Notes: generated by a model from the sequence alone, not told the origin. A stretch of 64,000 bases of DNA from Rhynchonema sp. JSB1_4 (GCA_030248065.1 JASAMV010005105.1:1-64000); one strand, 5' to 3'; positions 47,043 to 60,629 are shown, numbered from the stretch's first letter. Numbers and translations: made by a program.

Positions 47043-47784
47043 CATTGGCCATATAAGACACTTCTTCGAGCACGCGGTTGAAGTCGGTCGCGTTATCGCC
47101 CTCGACGATTTTGATGTAATCCCAAATGCGACCGCGGTCCTGCTCGCGCGTCATCTGACCGCGAATGGCCATCATTTGAAAGTAGCACTCCGAGTGTTCC
47201 TGTTCGCCCGTCTTCTCCGACTGATACATGGAGAACAGGAACGCGTACCGTTGCGTCCAGTTGAAACGCGTCCATACGGTGTCAACAGACAGCCCGAGCG
47301 ACTTGTAGGTGCCCATAGTCCTCGTCAGTAGTTTGTACTCTGTTTTGTCGTCGAGCGAATTGACGAGTCCGATGGTCGTCAGAATGGGGACACCGTTGTT
47401 CCAGAGCGCCGAGAAACGGGCCACGGGCGCCAGCGCGTACACATTCGCGTAGCCCATCAACACGTCCAGGCGCTTGTGCATAAAGGCGAGAATGGCGACA
47501 TGCGGCCCGATCGTGTCCGAGAGCTCGGTGTCGGCGAAATCGACCTCAATGGTCCCGTGGGGCAGCAGCGCGCGTTCCGACTGACTGTAGACGTCGTGAA
47601 AGGCTATGTCGAGCACCGGTCGCGCCTCCAGCTGTGCCAGCTGGAACGGATTGAACTGTTTGCTGCCCTTGTCGATCGGCAACGCCAGCAGCATGTGCAG
47701 CGGACCGGCGTTGAAGGCACGCGTGATGGCGACGAATATGAGGAGCAGATATGGGACAAGTATGGGGGTCGGTTCGATTAACAT
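47043..47784 (-). CDS. First exon C: alternative ligand-binding N-terminus of receptor guanylate cyclase
   Basis: 742 bp ending phase 1 at a GTCAGT donor. I start it at the Met at 47784 because a signal peptide follows directly (MLIEPTPILVPYLLLIFVAI); the open frame extends further to a Met at 47970 without signal features. Family motifs: MLLALP, EARPVLDIAFHDVY, ALLPHGTIEV, GYANVYALAPVARFSALWN, GVPILTTIGLV, YKLLTRTMGTY and SECYF. It lacks the DTNC cysteine seen in exon B. The end, SYMAN, aligns with exons A and B. Spliced to 22469, the junction codon would be GTG with the frame open. No downstream receptor exons of its own are present. The long intact frame and preserved donor argue against a dead fragment. 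Confidence 0.85.
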
Positions 47785-48255
47785 TGTAGCAGTGCAAGGT
47801 GATGGTTGATGATTGACGACAGTGAATGATGACTTCTTGTGACGATGAATGACTGCATCCGCATGATGGGTTATTTTGGCAAAATGGATGAGAAATGTGT
47901 GCTGTACAGAATATGGCGCTGTGCTCTGAAATTGACGGAAAATTGTCATTTTGTAACTGGGATTATACATCGTCGATTCACTGTCAGCACTTTTTTAAAA
48001 TTAATTGCGATGCCCCGACAAGTATAGATGCTACATACCTAAGTAAGTACCTAGATTGACTCACGCCAAGCGCAGATAATGCATGCTTCATAGCTTATAC
48101 AGTATTTTGCTTGGTGCACATACATACTGTAAATGCAGGCTCGGATTTTGGACATTAATCACGTGCTGTTGCCGTCCGACGCTACATAAGAGATTGTTTT
48201 ATATACGAGGTTGTGGGTATCAGATGATTAAGATTATCATATTCCGGCATTGGCA

Positions 48256-48540
48256 CTATGACGGAGGAGCTACAATTTTCAGCAATATATGGATACGGTA
48301 TGGTGCCAGATCGTCCCATCGTCTAACCTTCTTGCGACTGTGATGGGACGATACGACGCCCTTCCAAATCTGAATGTGGGATGATTCGATACCCTTGAAA
48401 TGCCCCCTTCGGAGGGGCGGATCGTCCCACAGTACATAAGGCGGGACTATTCGACGTTCCAAAAATGTCCGTGGGACGATTCACGAACTCGAGGGTCTTA
48501 AATGCAAGGGCATCGAATCGTACCGGACCGATCCGTCGCA
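48256..48540. repeat. Cluster of GATCGTCCCA-type repeats
   Basis: GATCGTCCCA or close variants in both orientations occur at least five times (for example near 48309, 48343, 48421 and 48472), interleaved with short unique stretches. Probably a degenerate nested element. Confidence 0.5.
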
Positions 48541-48927
48541 CAACCTATGGATAGATAACGTGCCCTAAGAGACAGATAAATGTGGCTGATAACCTGTCGA
48601 GTGAGATACATATGCCAGACAGACAGACAAATATAGATATGTACCCATCACTGTCAATAAATAATGCGGTTCCGCTACAGAAGGTGCAGACAATTATATG
48701 TAGAAATATACAGTATGTATCCACCGCGCAAGCACCTGTAAAATTGCAATCAAAGATATACATAAGTGTGTGTCGTAGCAGGGCAGGGCATGGCGGTTCA
48801 CGTTGAAGTCAGAGGGTGTTACGCCATATAAAGTTGTGCATCTTAAACAAAGTCGTCAAATGATAATAAATATACGCAACGAACATACTCGATGACTCAA
48901 TGTATACCTCATGGGTGCTGTGCATAC

Positions 48928-49279
48928 CTGAATTCAACACAGTCGCACGAACCTCAGAGTAATTAACTAGCCTTGAAAATAAAAACAGGCCCGCAGAGCA
49001 CAGACTGTATTGGCCAAGTAGGAGGTGCAGCCAGGTTGGGCGATTGCAGCTGTCAATATAGTTCAGATGGGTGGTAATATATCCTACCGAAATTAATAAA
49101 AAATACACATCTGACTCAAAACCGAAAGTATAAACGTCGTTGATGTGAACTTCAAACGGTGTACTAAAGGTTAGCGGCAGAAAAGCGCCATAAAATTCCG
49201 AAATGGAACAAAACCATGGATTTTTTGTATCATGGGTGCCGAAGTTTATCGATATATCCCCCGTGACGATCTCACTCAT
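48928..49279 (-). CDS. Uncharacterised open frame, possible exon
   Basis: Open from ATG at 49279. A GTATGC donor-like site follows TTCAG at 48928; without splicing the frame continues to 48809 (156 codons). The translation has hydrophobic segments (VYFLLISVGYITTHL, LLLGQYSLCSAGLFLF) and no motif I recognise. Could be a membrane-protein exon or a chance frame. Confidence 0.25.
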
Positions 49280-51364
49280 TCTAGCGCAAAAATAGTTTCT
49301 CCTACTTTATGTATAACCACGACCACAACAGCAAATGCACAGTGAGACGCGCGCGGGCTGTGCGCAAACGTTTATGATAGCAGTTTGACTGACTGACAAG
49401 AGAGAAGACTGCTGTTTGATTGAGGAACATGGTGTGTATGCATTATAATATGACTGTTGCCTGCAGTCGCCGCATGATGTCACCGAAGCGCCTCAATGCA
49501 AAAAAAACGTTGCCAGACCAAAACGGACGCCAGCTGTGCGTGTGGCACTCGTCAAAGTGAAACATCTAAACTCGCGGTGATGGCAGCGGAATTTACTATA
49601 GTTTCTTTTTTTCGCAAATCAAACAGTACTGTTACAGTGCTGAGCAAAGTGGGAAAATGTGTATACAACATTGCAGGAGTTTAAGAACATACAGGCAAGT
49701 AGGCAAAGGTTGCGTATATTATTACAAAATTTAGACGTCAACCATAAAAGCGGGTGCTGCAAAGTGCATTTAGAAACGTTTTGTACGCGCACCGCACGTT
49801 GTAGATTATGGCGGTTGAATGACAAAGTTTATGAGATGGGTGGGTGGGTGTGGGTGCCATCACCTTTTGGTGTCTGCATCAGAATGTATACATCATGTAT
49901 CAATTACGGGTGTTTTCTTACGCACACAGCAGGGAGCACTCAACTCATATTTGAAAAGAAAATCTCAAAATGTATACAACCATCAAACATAATTATTCTG
50001 GTTTGGGCTTGACACTGCACCACACTATTGGCCTACAGCATGTGTCAATCAATGAAAAACGTTGGCTGGAAACATCTAATACTGCCACAAACTGAAACGG
50101 TTAGGTTGAAAAGAAATGCCGAAATACCTCTAAATATGACACAGAACTAATGCGCTTGCAATACAGCATATCACACACACAAGCGCCGGAAAACTAAAGA
50201 ATAGCGGAAAAAGAATGAAATTAATCCAAATACGTAGCGTGTGAAAAGCCACAGCCTGTCACTCGCTGATTATACATACTTCGCAGAGTTTCCTTTTTCT
50301 AAAATAAAGCAGAGAAAAAAGACAGTGCACTCAGATAAAATCTTGCGAACTTCCTTCAAATATATACAATCTTAGGCCGCAGATGCGAAAACAAGTATAC
50401 AGCACATACACTGTATAATGTGGTGCTGCACTGCCAAGGCTTCAGCCTCAAGGAAAGGCTTTGCGAAGCGTCAGGCAACAGAAACCAGTCAACCCAGAAA
50501 CCTCACGCAAAATATCAGCAGTTCTCCCCAGTAACGTAAAGCGAGCGCGAATGTATGGAAAGTATTTTTGCAGCAATAAAATATTTAGGATGCTCGTCTT
50601 GTGCGCAAATATGCGCATGCTCCTTGGAGATATGGTATACGCACAGAGGGAGAGAGAGACATCTTGGCATGGGTTCATAATGTGCTTCAATCAAACTACA
50701 TATACATTGTATGTATGTATCAAGCATTTGGTTGGTTATGAGTTATGAAGTTTATGGAAATCATATTGCTGGCTGTCACTAAATTGGACAAGCGTTACTG
50801 ACGCTAACAATGACGGGGACATCGACAGGCCTCCAGGACTTTGAATTTGCGAAGCTCAAACCTGGGCGGGCGATTGGACAAAGCCGGCTATCTGGGAAAG
50901 ACCATTTTGGGCAAGAAAACAATAGTAGAGCGCTTAATTTGTTCCAGTGGCTTAGGCTTTTAGCAGGCGGAAGCAGGCGTGGGTCACAAGGTACATAGTC
51001 AAAGGTCTACGCAGTACCGATGTCTGGCGGGAAAGTTCAAGAATGGTAATGTTTCCCAACGATCATAAACGCGAACAATGTGAAGGGAACCGTTTGAACC
51101 TTTACGTAATGGGTTCACTTACTTAACTTTGGGGACTTCGGCGAACGTATGTTTGGCCAGATATATATGTACCTACTTAAAAATTCCTTGCAATGGCAAC
51201 GTACGCCAAAGGAAATGCTTACACTTGGTGCGGTGCTCTGTATCGTTTGAGCAGACCAGCCAAGCACAAAAACAATGTTCAACACGACGCGGACAAAACA
51301 GCGGGTGACAAAACAACCGGTTTTTTTAGCGAAAAACAGCGGTCACCCAGGTAAATTAATGTTT

Positions 51365-51430
51365 GGTGAGGGCAGTTTAGGCCTAAACCAAGGCCGTAGC
51401 CTAACCCCAAGCCTAAGTCCAGCCTGGGTC
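51365..51430. repeat. Degenerate GCCTAA array
   Basis: TTAGGCCTAAACC, GTAGCCTAACCCC and AAGCCTAAG occur in succession. Flanked by GGGTGACAAAAC and CCAGCCTGGG, so probably the core of another dispersed element. Confidence 0.55.
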
Positions 51431-52762
51431 CAACCTGACGTACATGTACATACATATGTCTTCTGCTGTTTTGTCCGTACTCCGTTTACGGCAGCAGATT
51501 TGCAATCAACACTTGCCGATAGTATACAAGCAATTGAACGACTATCATGATGACAGCGGATTGAAACCTATGTATGCTGACGAAACATCAGGCACAGAAA
51601 TCGTCGATAAGCAAATCCATTCGGAAACGGGTCTGGGTGAAAAGTCCCCGTGTCAGCGCAAGTCAAAACGACAGACTGGTAGCGGTCCTCGACTTGTGCA
51701 CATTGAAGCGGCCAACTACTGATACACCACACTTTTGATGGTGGGCTGAGCTGTGCGCAAAAACAACGCAACGACGTTTTGTGCGCTGGGCGCGTTGAAA
51801 GCAGCTACATTCTCATTGGCACATATTGGCCATGGTGATGCACCTAATGTTGCATACAGAGTTGAGAGAGTTGGGCGGCATTCACTTTGCTGCAACCAGG
51901 TCTGGGGAGGGGGTGTGTCTGCACATAACAGTCCCATACAGCCAGTGCGCAAACGACTGGCTGCTGCTTCACAATTTGTCCAACCAGCAAAAATACTTCG
52001 TGCCAAATCAACGTCAGTAGATTCAAGTCAAGCCCGATACCGATCGCCCGCTGCCGAGGATGCTACTAGCAAGCTGCACACCGGTTTCAGAAAGATGTAT
52101 GGAGAGCAGGGCGGACAATGAATATTGATTGGCGTGTGTAACAGACGCACTGCTTGGCTCAGCAATACGGTGTAACATCACCGGACAGACAAAAGGAACA
52201 GCTTGGCGGCCTTTATTACCAGCACACTTTGATTCTCACTCTCTGGCGCTGATAATATTATGAGCGGAAACACAGTCAGCCCATCCGATCAGAACAACAT
52301 AAAGCTGATAAACTCAGTGCAACGCACCAGCAGCGCGGTTTTACACTGGCCCGAGCCTGCCTGAAATACACGCGGGCTGCACAACAACGTTGTTGGTTAC
52401 GCTCTGCTGGTGCATTATTAGGTACGTTTTAGCTTCAACGCTCTCTGTGCGCGCAAAAGGCCGGTTTATAAGCTGCTCCAACGCTACGCGCATATAGCTC
52501 GCTCTTTTCTGGTTTTTTTACCATTCTCTCTCACACACTCGCTGCGGCCCGCTTCGAAAAACATCAACTACAAAGCAAGCAGGAAAGAGGGTTAGGTTTA
52601 GTTCTTTATCGGGTTTGGTGTTTGCGGCACTGCGTACAACAACGTGCGACTTATTGCGGGGGTACACATCACGAGGTTTATATACCTGCTGCGCGGTACT
52701 GATTTCATTAAAAGTTTTCTTGGCAAAGTGATATCGGCTGCTACGCCCATACCAATGTACCG

Positions 52763-55026
52763 TTAAAGTGACTCTACAATTGATCGTTGACCGCGTTTGT
52801 TTGCAGTCATTTTTTCAGAAAATGAAGACTAGGTATCAGAAACCCAGATTTAGGAAATTGATTTTCAAGTCGTTGCTTTGTGATGTTTCACAGAGCCCAC
52901 ACATTTTTACAGGAGGAGAAAAAATGAAAAAAGTTTGAGGCAGGCCTGTGCGAAACACAAGGTAATCCAATAGAACATATTTGCAGCGTTTTATACTCAG
53001 ACGTTTTCCTGTTAAACGAGATATAAAGCATTGTGCGAAACGCCATGTGTGATAAATAATAAACGAAACACTCCAAAAAATCAAGCCTTTTTAAAGCACC
53101 CTTTTACTCTAGCATAATTTTAAGCATCTGTGGTGAATGAAATAAGTTGTCAATTAGAAATAAAAATCGTCTAATTATCTAGTATTTAGGATGTGCTTTT
53201 CGTTTTTCAAAACCCTACACAGCTCACACAATGTTTACCACAACATGCGCAAGGCACCCATTCCCACAGCGCACACACACAAAGCTGAAACATTATCCCC
53301 GGCCGGCTGTGTGTTGTCGTTGTGTGTGCGTTGTGCGTGGTCTGAATGGCTGCCTTGCGCATGTTGTGGTAAACATTGTGTGAGCTGTGTAGGGTTTTGA
53401 AAAACGAAAAGCACATCCTGAATACTAGATAATTAGACGATTTTTATTTCTAATTGACAACTTATTTCATTCACCACAGATGCTTAAAATTATGCTAGAG
53501 TAAAAGGGTGCTTTAAAAAGGCTTGATTTCTTGGAGTGTTTCGTTTATTATTTATCACACATGGCGTTGATTGTGTGACAACGTCGTCCTTTGCGGTATC
53601 GTCGCTCTTGTTAATAACGTCGTCCTTTTTGTCATGGTCGCGCGTTATTTGGATATCGTCGCGCGTAACCAACATGTGGTATAAACAAGACAGATGCGCA
53701 CACAGATCGCTGTTATCACATGCCAGAATATACTGTTGAACTTAAAAATAATCAGATAACAAGATTATTAGGTCACGTGCTGCTCCTGGTGTCGAAAGCT
53801 GATCTCATGGCCAAGTTAAATAAAATAAGAAAACTGCACGATTCGCGGCTATTATCATGCAAACAAACAAACAGCACACATGGCATAACTATTAATAATA
53901 GTGACCGTATCCAATCAAACTTTAACCGATTTTCGTGATCTAAACTTTAACTGTAATCCGACAGCCAAGCTCATCAGCACCATTACTGAATCAGAACAAT
54001 GATTGTCAGATAAGCTTTGTTTACAGCTGCATTTCACACTTTTGTGTACCTGTGGTGGTATACAGTATGTATGTATAACGCATAGGAACGATTTGGACGG
54101 TAATTTCAAATTCAAACTTGCATCCAATCAGCGTTCAGGAGGTGAGACGGATTATTGAGAGCACCAGGTGTACCAGAAATCCATTATTTGAATCTTGTGT
54201 CAATGCATAGCCCCATTCCTCATTCTATGATGATGAGCTTGGAAGATTAGACATAATGTGAATTGAGCATTAGTGTTCTTGCCTGTTTCCCTCTGTTCCA
54301 GCTAAATCTGTCATTTCTTCAGACCTGATGGTGTTTTACAGCTGTTATGTTATTCTTGTATATGTACATGTTCATTGATAAATGTCATGTCCACTGTTGT
54401 TCATAATCTGTCTATACATATGTACAGGTCTGTCATATCTGTTGTTCTTGCTTCCTGACACTTGCGCGATATTTTCACTTATTTGGCTTTGTGTTCCCTC
54501 TGTTTCTTTCCTGATCAGGAATGTACTGTACTCTCATCTCAGTTCGTCCTAATCATACATCATGTTGCCTTTTGCGCTGATAAAATAATACACAGGTACA
54601 GTATGTACATACGTACTACCTGGCAGTCAGTACACATTTATGGTTACGCGCGACGTTATCCATTTATGCGCGACGAAGACCTAAAGGACGACGTTGTTAA
54701 TGAGAACGACGATACCGCAAAGGGCGACGATGTCGCCGGACCATGGCGTTTCGCACAATGCTTTATATCTCGTTTAACAGAAAAACGTCTGAGTATTAAA
54801 CGCTGAAAATATCTTCTATTGGATTACCTTGTGTTTCGCACAGGCCTGCCTCAAACTTTTTTCATTTTTTCTCCTCCTGTAAAAATGTGTGGGCTCCGTG
54901 AAACATCACAAAGCAACGACTTGAAAATCTATTTCCTAAATCTGGGTTTCTGATACCTAGTCTTCATTTTCTGAAAAAATGACTGCAAACAAACGCGGTC
55001 AACGATCAATTGTAGAGTCACTTTAA
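52763..55026. mobile_element. Non-autonomous DNA transposon with ~280-bp terminal inverted repeats and TTAA flanks
   Basis: TTAA-AGTGACTCTAC at 52763 is matched by GTAGAGTCACT-TTAA ending at 55026. The two ends pair over about 280 bp (52763-53045 with 54743-55026). The pairing resumes as CGTCGTCCTTTGCGGTATCG near 53580 with 54640-54742, interrupted by a nested fold-back. TTAA on both sides is the target signature of piggyBac-type transposons, but TTAA could also be part of the terminal repeat itself. The interior (53740-54640) has no transposase frame. Confidence 0.7.
53041..53566. mobile_element. Nested fold-back element
   Basis: Two arms of about 250 bp (53041-53290 and 53317-53566) are near-perfect inverted copies around a short GC-rich centre. 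Both strands therefore encode the same chance frame beginning MCFSFFKTLHSSHNVYHNM. It interrupts the left terminal repeat of the element at 52763-55026, so it inserted later. Confidence 0.8.
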
Positions 55027-55682
55027 GGCACAATTATAACGTGTGCGACAGCACAACCGTGCAATAATTATAAAATACATACCAGGTTCCAAGAAAAGAA
55101 ATTGCAAACTGCTGTGAAACATAAGCGGAGTCGCGAGAAAAAGCCGGAAGGAACCATAGGGCGTGAGTTGAAACTGCGGCACTATAGGTATGTACATATT
55201 ATCTGCATTGTTTACAGCAGTCCAACACAAGAGACAGTTTATGTATGAACAGAAACATGAGCCGTACGGTGGTGATAGGTAAAAAGAACCGGCGACTCAA
55301 AATTCTGAGCCAGGATATACATGACGTGTCCTGTCAATTATCAGGCCGGATGCATGAGCCCCCACCACCCATGTGTGTTGGTAGAGAACAATAAAAAACC
55401 ATGGCAGGAGCCGCGAGCAGTGATAGGCTGCAAGTTCCAAACTTGGGTGTGCGCAATGATGCGATGCGTTAGGTGTACTACGGTGACAACAGATTGACCA
55501 CCTATATGTAGGTACAAGCTATATGTTTGTATACTTTTCGACATTGTTTTCAGCCCGAATATTCACATGCGAGACACGGATAAGGTTAAGGTGCCCGCAT
55601 ATACGAAAGCAGGTGTGTTGTGAAACATATGTATGTAGGTATACATACGTACATACGAATAGTAGGTAGGCCTATGAGGTAT

Positions 55683-55873
55683 ATTCCGCGACTTTTCAGG
55701 CCCGGAAGTTCAGGCCCGACCTTTTCAGGCCCAGTTTTTCAGGCCCGGCCGATTCAGGCCCAGCATATTTGACCCATTTATAGGCTTAGGCTTAGGCTCC
55801 AGCCGGGCCTGAATCGGCCGGGCCTGAATGGCCGGGCCTGAACCTGTGCCCCTGGGACTGAACCGTCGCACAA
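55683..55873. repeat. GGCCCGGCC / GCCTAA element, family 5, inverted copy
   Basis: Reverse complement of the arrangement at 44825-44982. Starts ATTCCGCGACTTTTCAGGCC, holds TAGGCTTAGGCTTAGGC, ends GGGACTGAACCGTCGCAC. Confidence 0.75.
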
Positions 55874-57030
55874 TACTATGAGGTGCCTGCCGACATCATA
55901 TTGCGGTTTTAATGTTGGTGGCCCTGAGGCATCGGAGGACAAGGTAACTTGCATAACTGCCCAAGACAGTGACAAAATGAAATGCGATCACGTGATAACG
56001 TCGTGACAGAGCCAGACGTGGCCAGGCAGCTGCGTTGGACATAACGAACGAGCGTGACAAAATAATTATAGGTATTGTTTTGTACAAAAAATGATAAGGG
56101 AAAGACCGGCCTGCTGAACATTTGTTGTTTTTTTTTAAGAAAGGCCACGTATGTACATATTTATTCGTTCCAACGGTCAAGACTGACACACGTAAAGTAA
56201 AATTACGGGTTCGCAAAGCGTGAATGTGGTCCTATGGTATCACAATTTTATCCACAACGTTGTGCGGGAACGCGCGCGTGGTGGTTGGTGGTGGCTGCGC
56301 GCGAAAAACCAGACTCGCAGTTTGGTGGTCTCGGACACCGTGTGTTTGGCTAAACAAACGGCAAGGGAAAAGGTAACGTCACGTGTGTGTGCATACAGCT
56401 GGTCTGTGCTGCATGTGTGTGTGTGTAGTACTTGGTTGTATGTATGTCTACCATATACCTGTTCAGCAGCTTGCAAAATGAATTCCAAGTGTACATAAAG
56501 CTAGGTACAAGCCAACAAACGTGTGTTACCTATGCACATTTGAACGTGTACATGCCATTTGCCAAGGACGACTTTCCATTGCAGCGCCGAGATCACGTAT
56601 ATACATACTATGTAACAACACCTGTGCTGTTATGGGGACACCAGACACACACCGTATGGCTACAGTATGTACATACATGTACATACATAGTAGGTAAAAT
56701 GTATACAAATCCCTAATGTGCAAAATACCAGCAAATATACATAATAAAGTGACCAGTTTGGAACATTGTCGCTTTTTACCACACTTCGTCGCAGCTCAAT
56801 GATGTCCCCTAGACCGCTTAATAGGGACTTCAGTCCACCAGGTTTGTACATATATGTACCTTGCATGTATGCCGATAGATTTGACTGTAAACTACTTGTC
56901 GCGCTCCCAGTCACCTGGTCACGTCGCGTGATGTGCACATTTTAATCGGGTGTCGGTCAAAGCGGCTTATGGCTGAGCCCTACTGTCTGACATCTGATCT
57001 GGCCATACGGCCAAGCCGACCCCTAAAGTT

Positions 57031-57202
57031 GTGCTAATTTTACAGTGGTCAAGTGAAGTGGTCAAATCACTTCGTCAAACTCACAGCAGCCGCGACTGAG
57101 CGCGAGAAATGATGCATGACGTTCGGGGTGAGCTGACGACTCTACAAAGTGAGTTGACGAAGTGATCTGACCACTTGAGTTGACCATTGTAATATAAGCC
57201 CT
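57031..57202. repeat. MITE-like element, family 3, copy 2
   Basis: GTGCTAATTTTACAGTGGTC at the left pairs with GACCATTGTAATATAAGCCC at the right. Inner arms AAATCACTTCGTCAAACTCAC and GTGAGTTGACGAAGTGATCT pair. Confidence 0.7.
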
Positions 57203-57463
57203 AAATCGCATCGCTAGGCAAAACGTACGTATCATGAGATATGACGTCATCGCATCACTGCACTCTGTGAATTTACTCGGTAAGGAAGGTCCGAAACAGG
57301 TGTTCTTACAAGAAGAACTAATGCAATATTACCGAACATGCAGTGCTAATTGGGAATTTGCAAGTTTGAGTTCTTTGAACACGTGGTGCTGCGAGATATG
57401 TACATATGAACACTATTGTGAGCAGTGTCCATCATTGTAATCGTTGATAGGTAGTGCGGCTTG

Positions 57464-57793
57464 TATAGTCCGACCACCAGCTCATGGCACTTTGTGTTGC
57501 TGCTGGCTGGTTTGTTCCCTTCCTCCCCGTTCTAATGAAAGAGAAATTGAGTGTGACCGATTTTGCAAAAAAAACTAAAAAATAATAAGATGTGCCGAAA
57601 AAGATTGAACTCGATCAAATTTAAAATTAAATTAGATTAAAATCGATAAAACACGTCGATTTCATAAAAACCACAATTTAGGAGCAAAAATAATGTTTTT
57701 CGGAAACTCAATTTCTCTTTCATTAGAACGCGGAGGAAGGGAACAAGTCGGCCAGCAGCATCACAAAGTGACATGAGCTGATGGACGGACTAT
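57464..57793. repeat. MITE-like element, family 4, copy 3, TA-flanked
   Basis: TATAGTCCGACCACCAGCTC then ATGGCACTTTGTG pairs with CACAAAGTGACATGAGCTG then ATGGACGGACTATA. Inner arms TAATGAAAGAGAAATTGAG and CTCAATTTCTCTTTCATTA pair. The flanking TA is compatible with a TA target duplication. Confidence 0.8.
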
Positions 57794-58669
57794 ACTAATG
57801 TTGTCAACGCACGCATCAGGATGTCGTCAAGGAACTGGCCCTGTCTATGCAAATGTGTTGCTGCAACAACCCTGGCTCGTAGCCGAAACCACAAGCCGTA
57901 TTTATAAACCACTTTTGCGGCCACGGCGCTGTTGCGGTGATGCGGTTATGATGATAACATCGACAATTATTGTTGCGTGTTGGCGACCATTGCAACAATT
58001 GTCAATGGTTAGACGTAAACAGCAAGCAGAAACAGGACAAAATGGACCGCAGCCGCAAGTAGCTGGTGGTTGGACTATTCTCGGCAAGCATAAAGAAGAG
58101 AATGAAACACGAAACAAGCACCGGGTTCGGTGACATACGTCGTCAAATAGATTTCTCGCAGTGACTGGACCGGGAGGAGTGAAAATAAAGCCACACCGGC
58201 ATCAAAATGGGACGCACATTGCATTATAGTGAGTGACTCTGTGCATGTGTGCACACGTGCTGCAGTCGCACTGGTGTAACTTGATAGTAGGCATAGGCAC
58301 ATCATGTTTTGCAGAAGGAAATTTGGTTGAAATCAACTATTCAATGCTGTGAAACAACCAGTTAGAATGAATACTTCAAGACCCCAAGAAATACTGAGTC
58401 TGCGGGATTCTGTGTTGACAGACCATGGAGTCGTTCGTACCTATACGTGCCATTTCGGGTGTGGCACGTGCGCCTCGTTTGCACTGTATAAAAGAGAACA
58501 AAAAACACGCACAAAGGCGGGGAGAAATCTAAACAGTGCCGCTAATAAGCAAACATGAGCGGAATGTACCGAACTCAAATAGGTTCAGTGGGCTGATAAT
58601 AAATGGCAGACAGTGGTCAAATCGCATATAAAAGAAAAAATTGGACCACCCTGCCGGATGAAATTACTT

Positions 58670-59083
58670 CTACCCAGGTATGAAACTGAACCTTATTAAT
58701 CGAACTGTAAGATGTAAATAATTTTTCGCACATTTTGACACAATAAGGGCAGCTGTGGCACGCAACACCAACAAAATAATATTGTCAGAGAATTGCATGA
58801 CCAAGAATTTGGCTTGCGTACTGAGAGACACAATTGAACTGTGTGTCGTTGGTATGCTTATACTATCACGCAATCCGCTTGTGCTTGCGACAACAACAAT
58901 GGGGGCATTGTCACGTGACGGAGTAATGTCATGAAGTTGGCCTACTGTATAGCTCGAAAGTTCAACCATCGTACGCGGGAGAAAGATTCGAATGAGTTGT
59001 GGCCAATCATGACCAGATAAGAACGTTTTGGCGACAACAACGTCGATGTGGTCGGGACTTTGAGTGTTGTGCCAAAAGCTCAA
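58670..59083 (-). CDS. Uncharacterised open frame, 137 codons
   Basis: ATG at 59083 to TAG at 58670. Contains DVVVAKTFLSGHDWPQLI, APIVVVASTSG and FSDNIILLVLRATAALIV. No signal peptide, no motif I recognise, no splice evidence. Codon use is not obviously unlike coding, but neither does it prove coding. Confidence 0.25.
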   Translation of the reverse strand: MSFWHNTQSPDHIDVVVAKTFLSGHDWPQLIRIFLPRTMVELSSYTVGQLHDITPSRDNAPIVVVASTSGLRDSISIPTTHSSIVSLSTQAKFLVMQFSDNIILLVLRATAALIVSKCAKNYLHLTVRLIRFSFIPG

Positions 59084-59949
59084 CTTAGAAGAATCGTCAA
59101 AGCACCAGGGTTCATTGGTATTACGTTATGTTAGCTTTGTTCGTTCTCAGTATCCTCAAACATGGTAAGTACATATGCTATCCTAACCTACTGTATATCC
59201 ATTGTGGTCTCAATTAGTTTCTACATTTGCCTTTCTTTATTTGCCGCACTGCTAATGACAAATGGGCTAATTCTATTGTCGTCGATGTAACGAACAGGTG
59301 CCGCTTGGTAGACGCCATGTGCCCAATGTCACAGGGTGCCGACACCGCACGCCCAGCCAGAACACTTGTGTGGACGACATTAGAATAAGCCGGCAAGAGC
59401 GAAGGGATAACAAAACTCACGAAACTCGTCGGGTTACTCTAGGATAGGAGCACTCAACTGAACCTGTCATTATTCCCTGACATCAACAAAACTGAGATTA
59501 CAAGGCTGCCTTTTCCTTGGTGCTTCGATATAAAACACCTGTCTTTCGCACTTTTCACATGCGTCTCTGGCAACAGAAAATACGCATGAAAGAGTCAAGC
59601 GGCGAATTGTACTGTCTAAATACTACATCATAACACTGCAAAGCTGTTTGTTCAGTTCCATTTTTTTCTCTCGATATGGTCGGCCCGATAATGAAGAATG
59701 AAAAGAAAGAGGTTAAGTGAATACATTTGGGTCAGTTATTCCAAATAAACGCAAATCAGTCCGTCTGGATAACGTATAACACGTGCCTAAGATACATGAA
59801 GGCAAACTAAGCCAACACGAACTCGGTTTCGGATGTGATATGCTTACAAACCGAACAGAAAGAGAAAATCATCATGCACCGCGTTGTATTCTATAGTCTT
59901 TCCTCATTATATTGGTTATATTGGTCCACACACGCACTCAACGTGCGAT

Positions 59950-60150
59950 CCAGTTGCTCCTAGCTAAGATCGAACTTCACCTTGAAAATGAAAGAGAAAT
60001 CAGACGCCACACGCCACGTAAAAGGCCGGCGCACGAAACAATGTTTCAGGCTTCTGGTGACGTTGGCAGCGTGCATATCACGTGTGATTTCTCTTTCTTT
60101 GCATTTCCAAGGTGAATCGCCAATTTCGACCTCAGCTAGGAATTGGCTTA
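59950..60150. repeat. Palindromic element (CAGTTGCTCCTAGCTAAGA ends)
   Basis: CCTAGCTAAGATCGAACTTC then ACCTTGAAAATGAAAGAGAAATC pairs with GATTTCTCTTTCTTTGCATT then CCAAGGTGAATCGCC and CTCAGCTAGG. Confidence 0.6.
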
Positions 60151-60403
60151 CAACGTTGACACGGCTTCCTTTGACTCGCATAAGAAGGACATACTATACA
60201 ACGGGTAACATTTCTCAAGTTAGCAGCCACTGTATGTATGTAGTACGTATGAATGTTTCACTAAGCAAAAATACCATGACCCCAAATGAGCGCTAGAAAC
60301 ACTACGTGATTTGACGAAAAGATTTGACGCCTTGATTTGACCACATTACTATAAGCCAATCTGCACACCTCCGGAATCGGGCTCGTGTTGACGACCTGGC
60401 ATT

Positions 60404-60629
60404 GGGTGGGATTTTAGAAACGGTGTAACGGTCAGTTGGGCGTAAAGGTCGGTGTAATGTTCGGTCGAAAGCTCGGTCGGCGTAGCTCGGTGTAAACGTG
60501 AAACATTGCCTGTTATTAACGTGGAACGTTTCAAGTTTACACCGAGGTCTATCACACTGAGCTGTCGACCGAGCTTTCCACCGACCTTTACACCCAACTG
60601 ACCTTTACACCGTTTCGAAAATATCACCC
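60404..60629. repeat. MITE-like palindromic element, family 1, copy 2
   Basis: GGGTGGGATTTTAGAAACGG to the complement ending ATATCACCC; same length and internal GGTGTAAAGGTCGG segments as 12443-12668, in the other orientation of the two dissimilar halves. Confidence 0.75.

Noticed and set aside
35070..47784. Exons B and C as two further complete receptor cyclases
   Set aside because: I looked on the minus strand below each for the IILCA exon, the CGYD-transmembrane exon, HGNLKSSN and FSDIVGFT. None is present outside 14527-22469.
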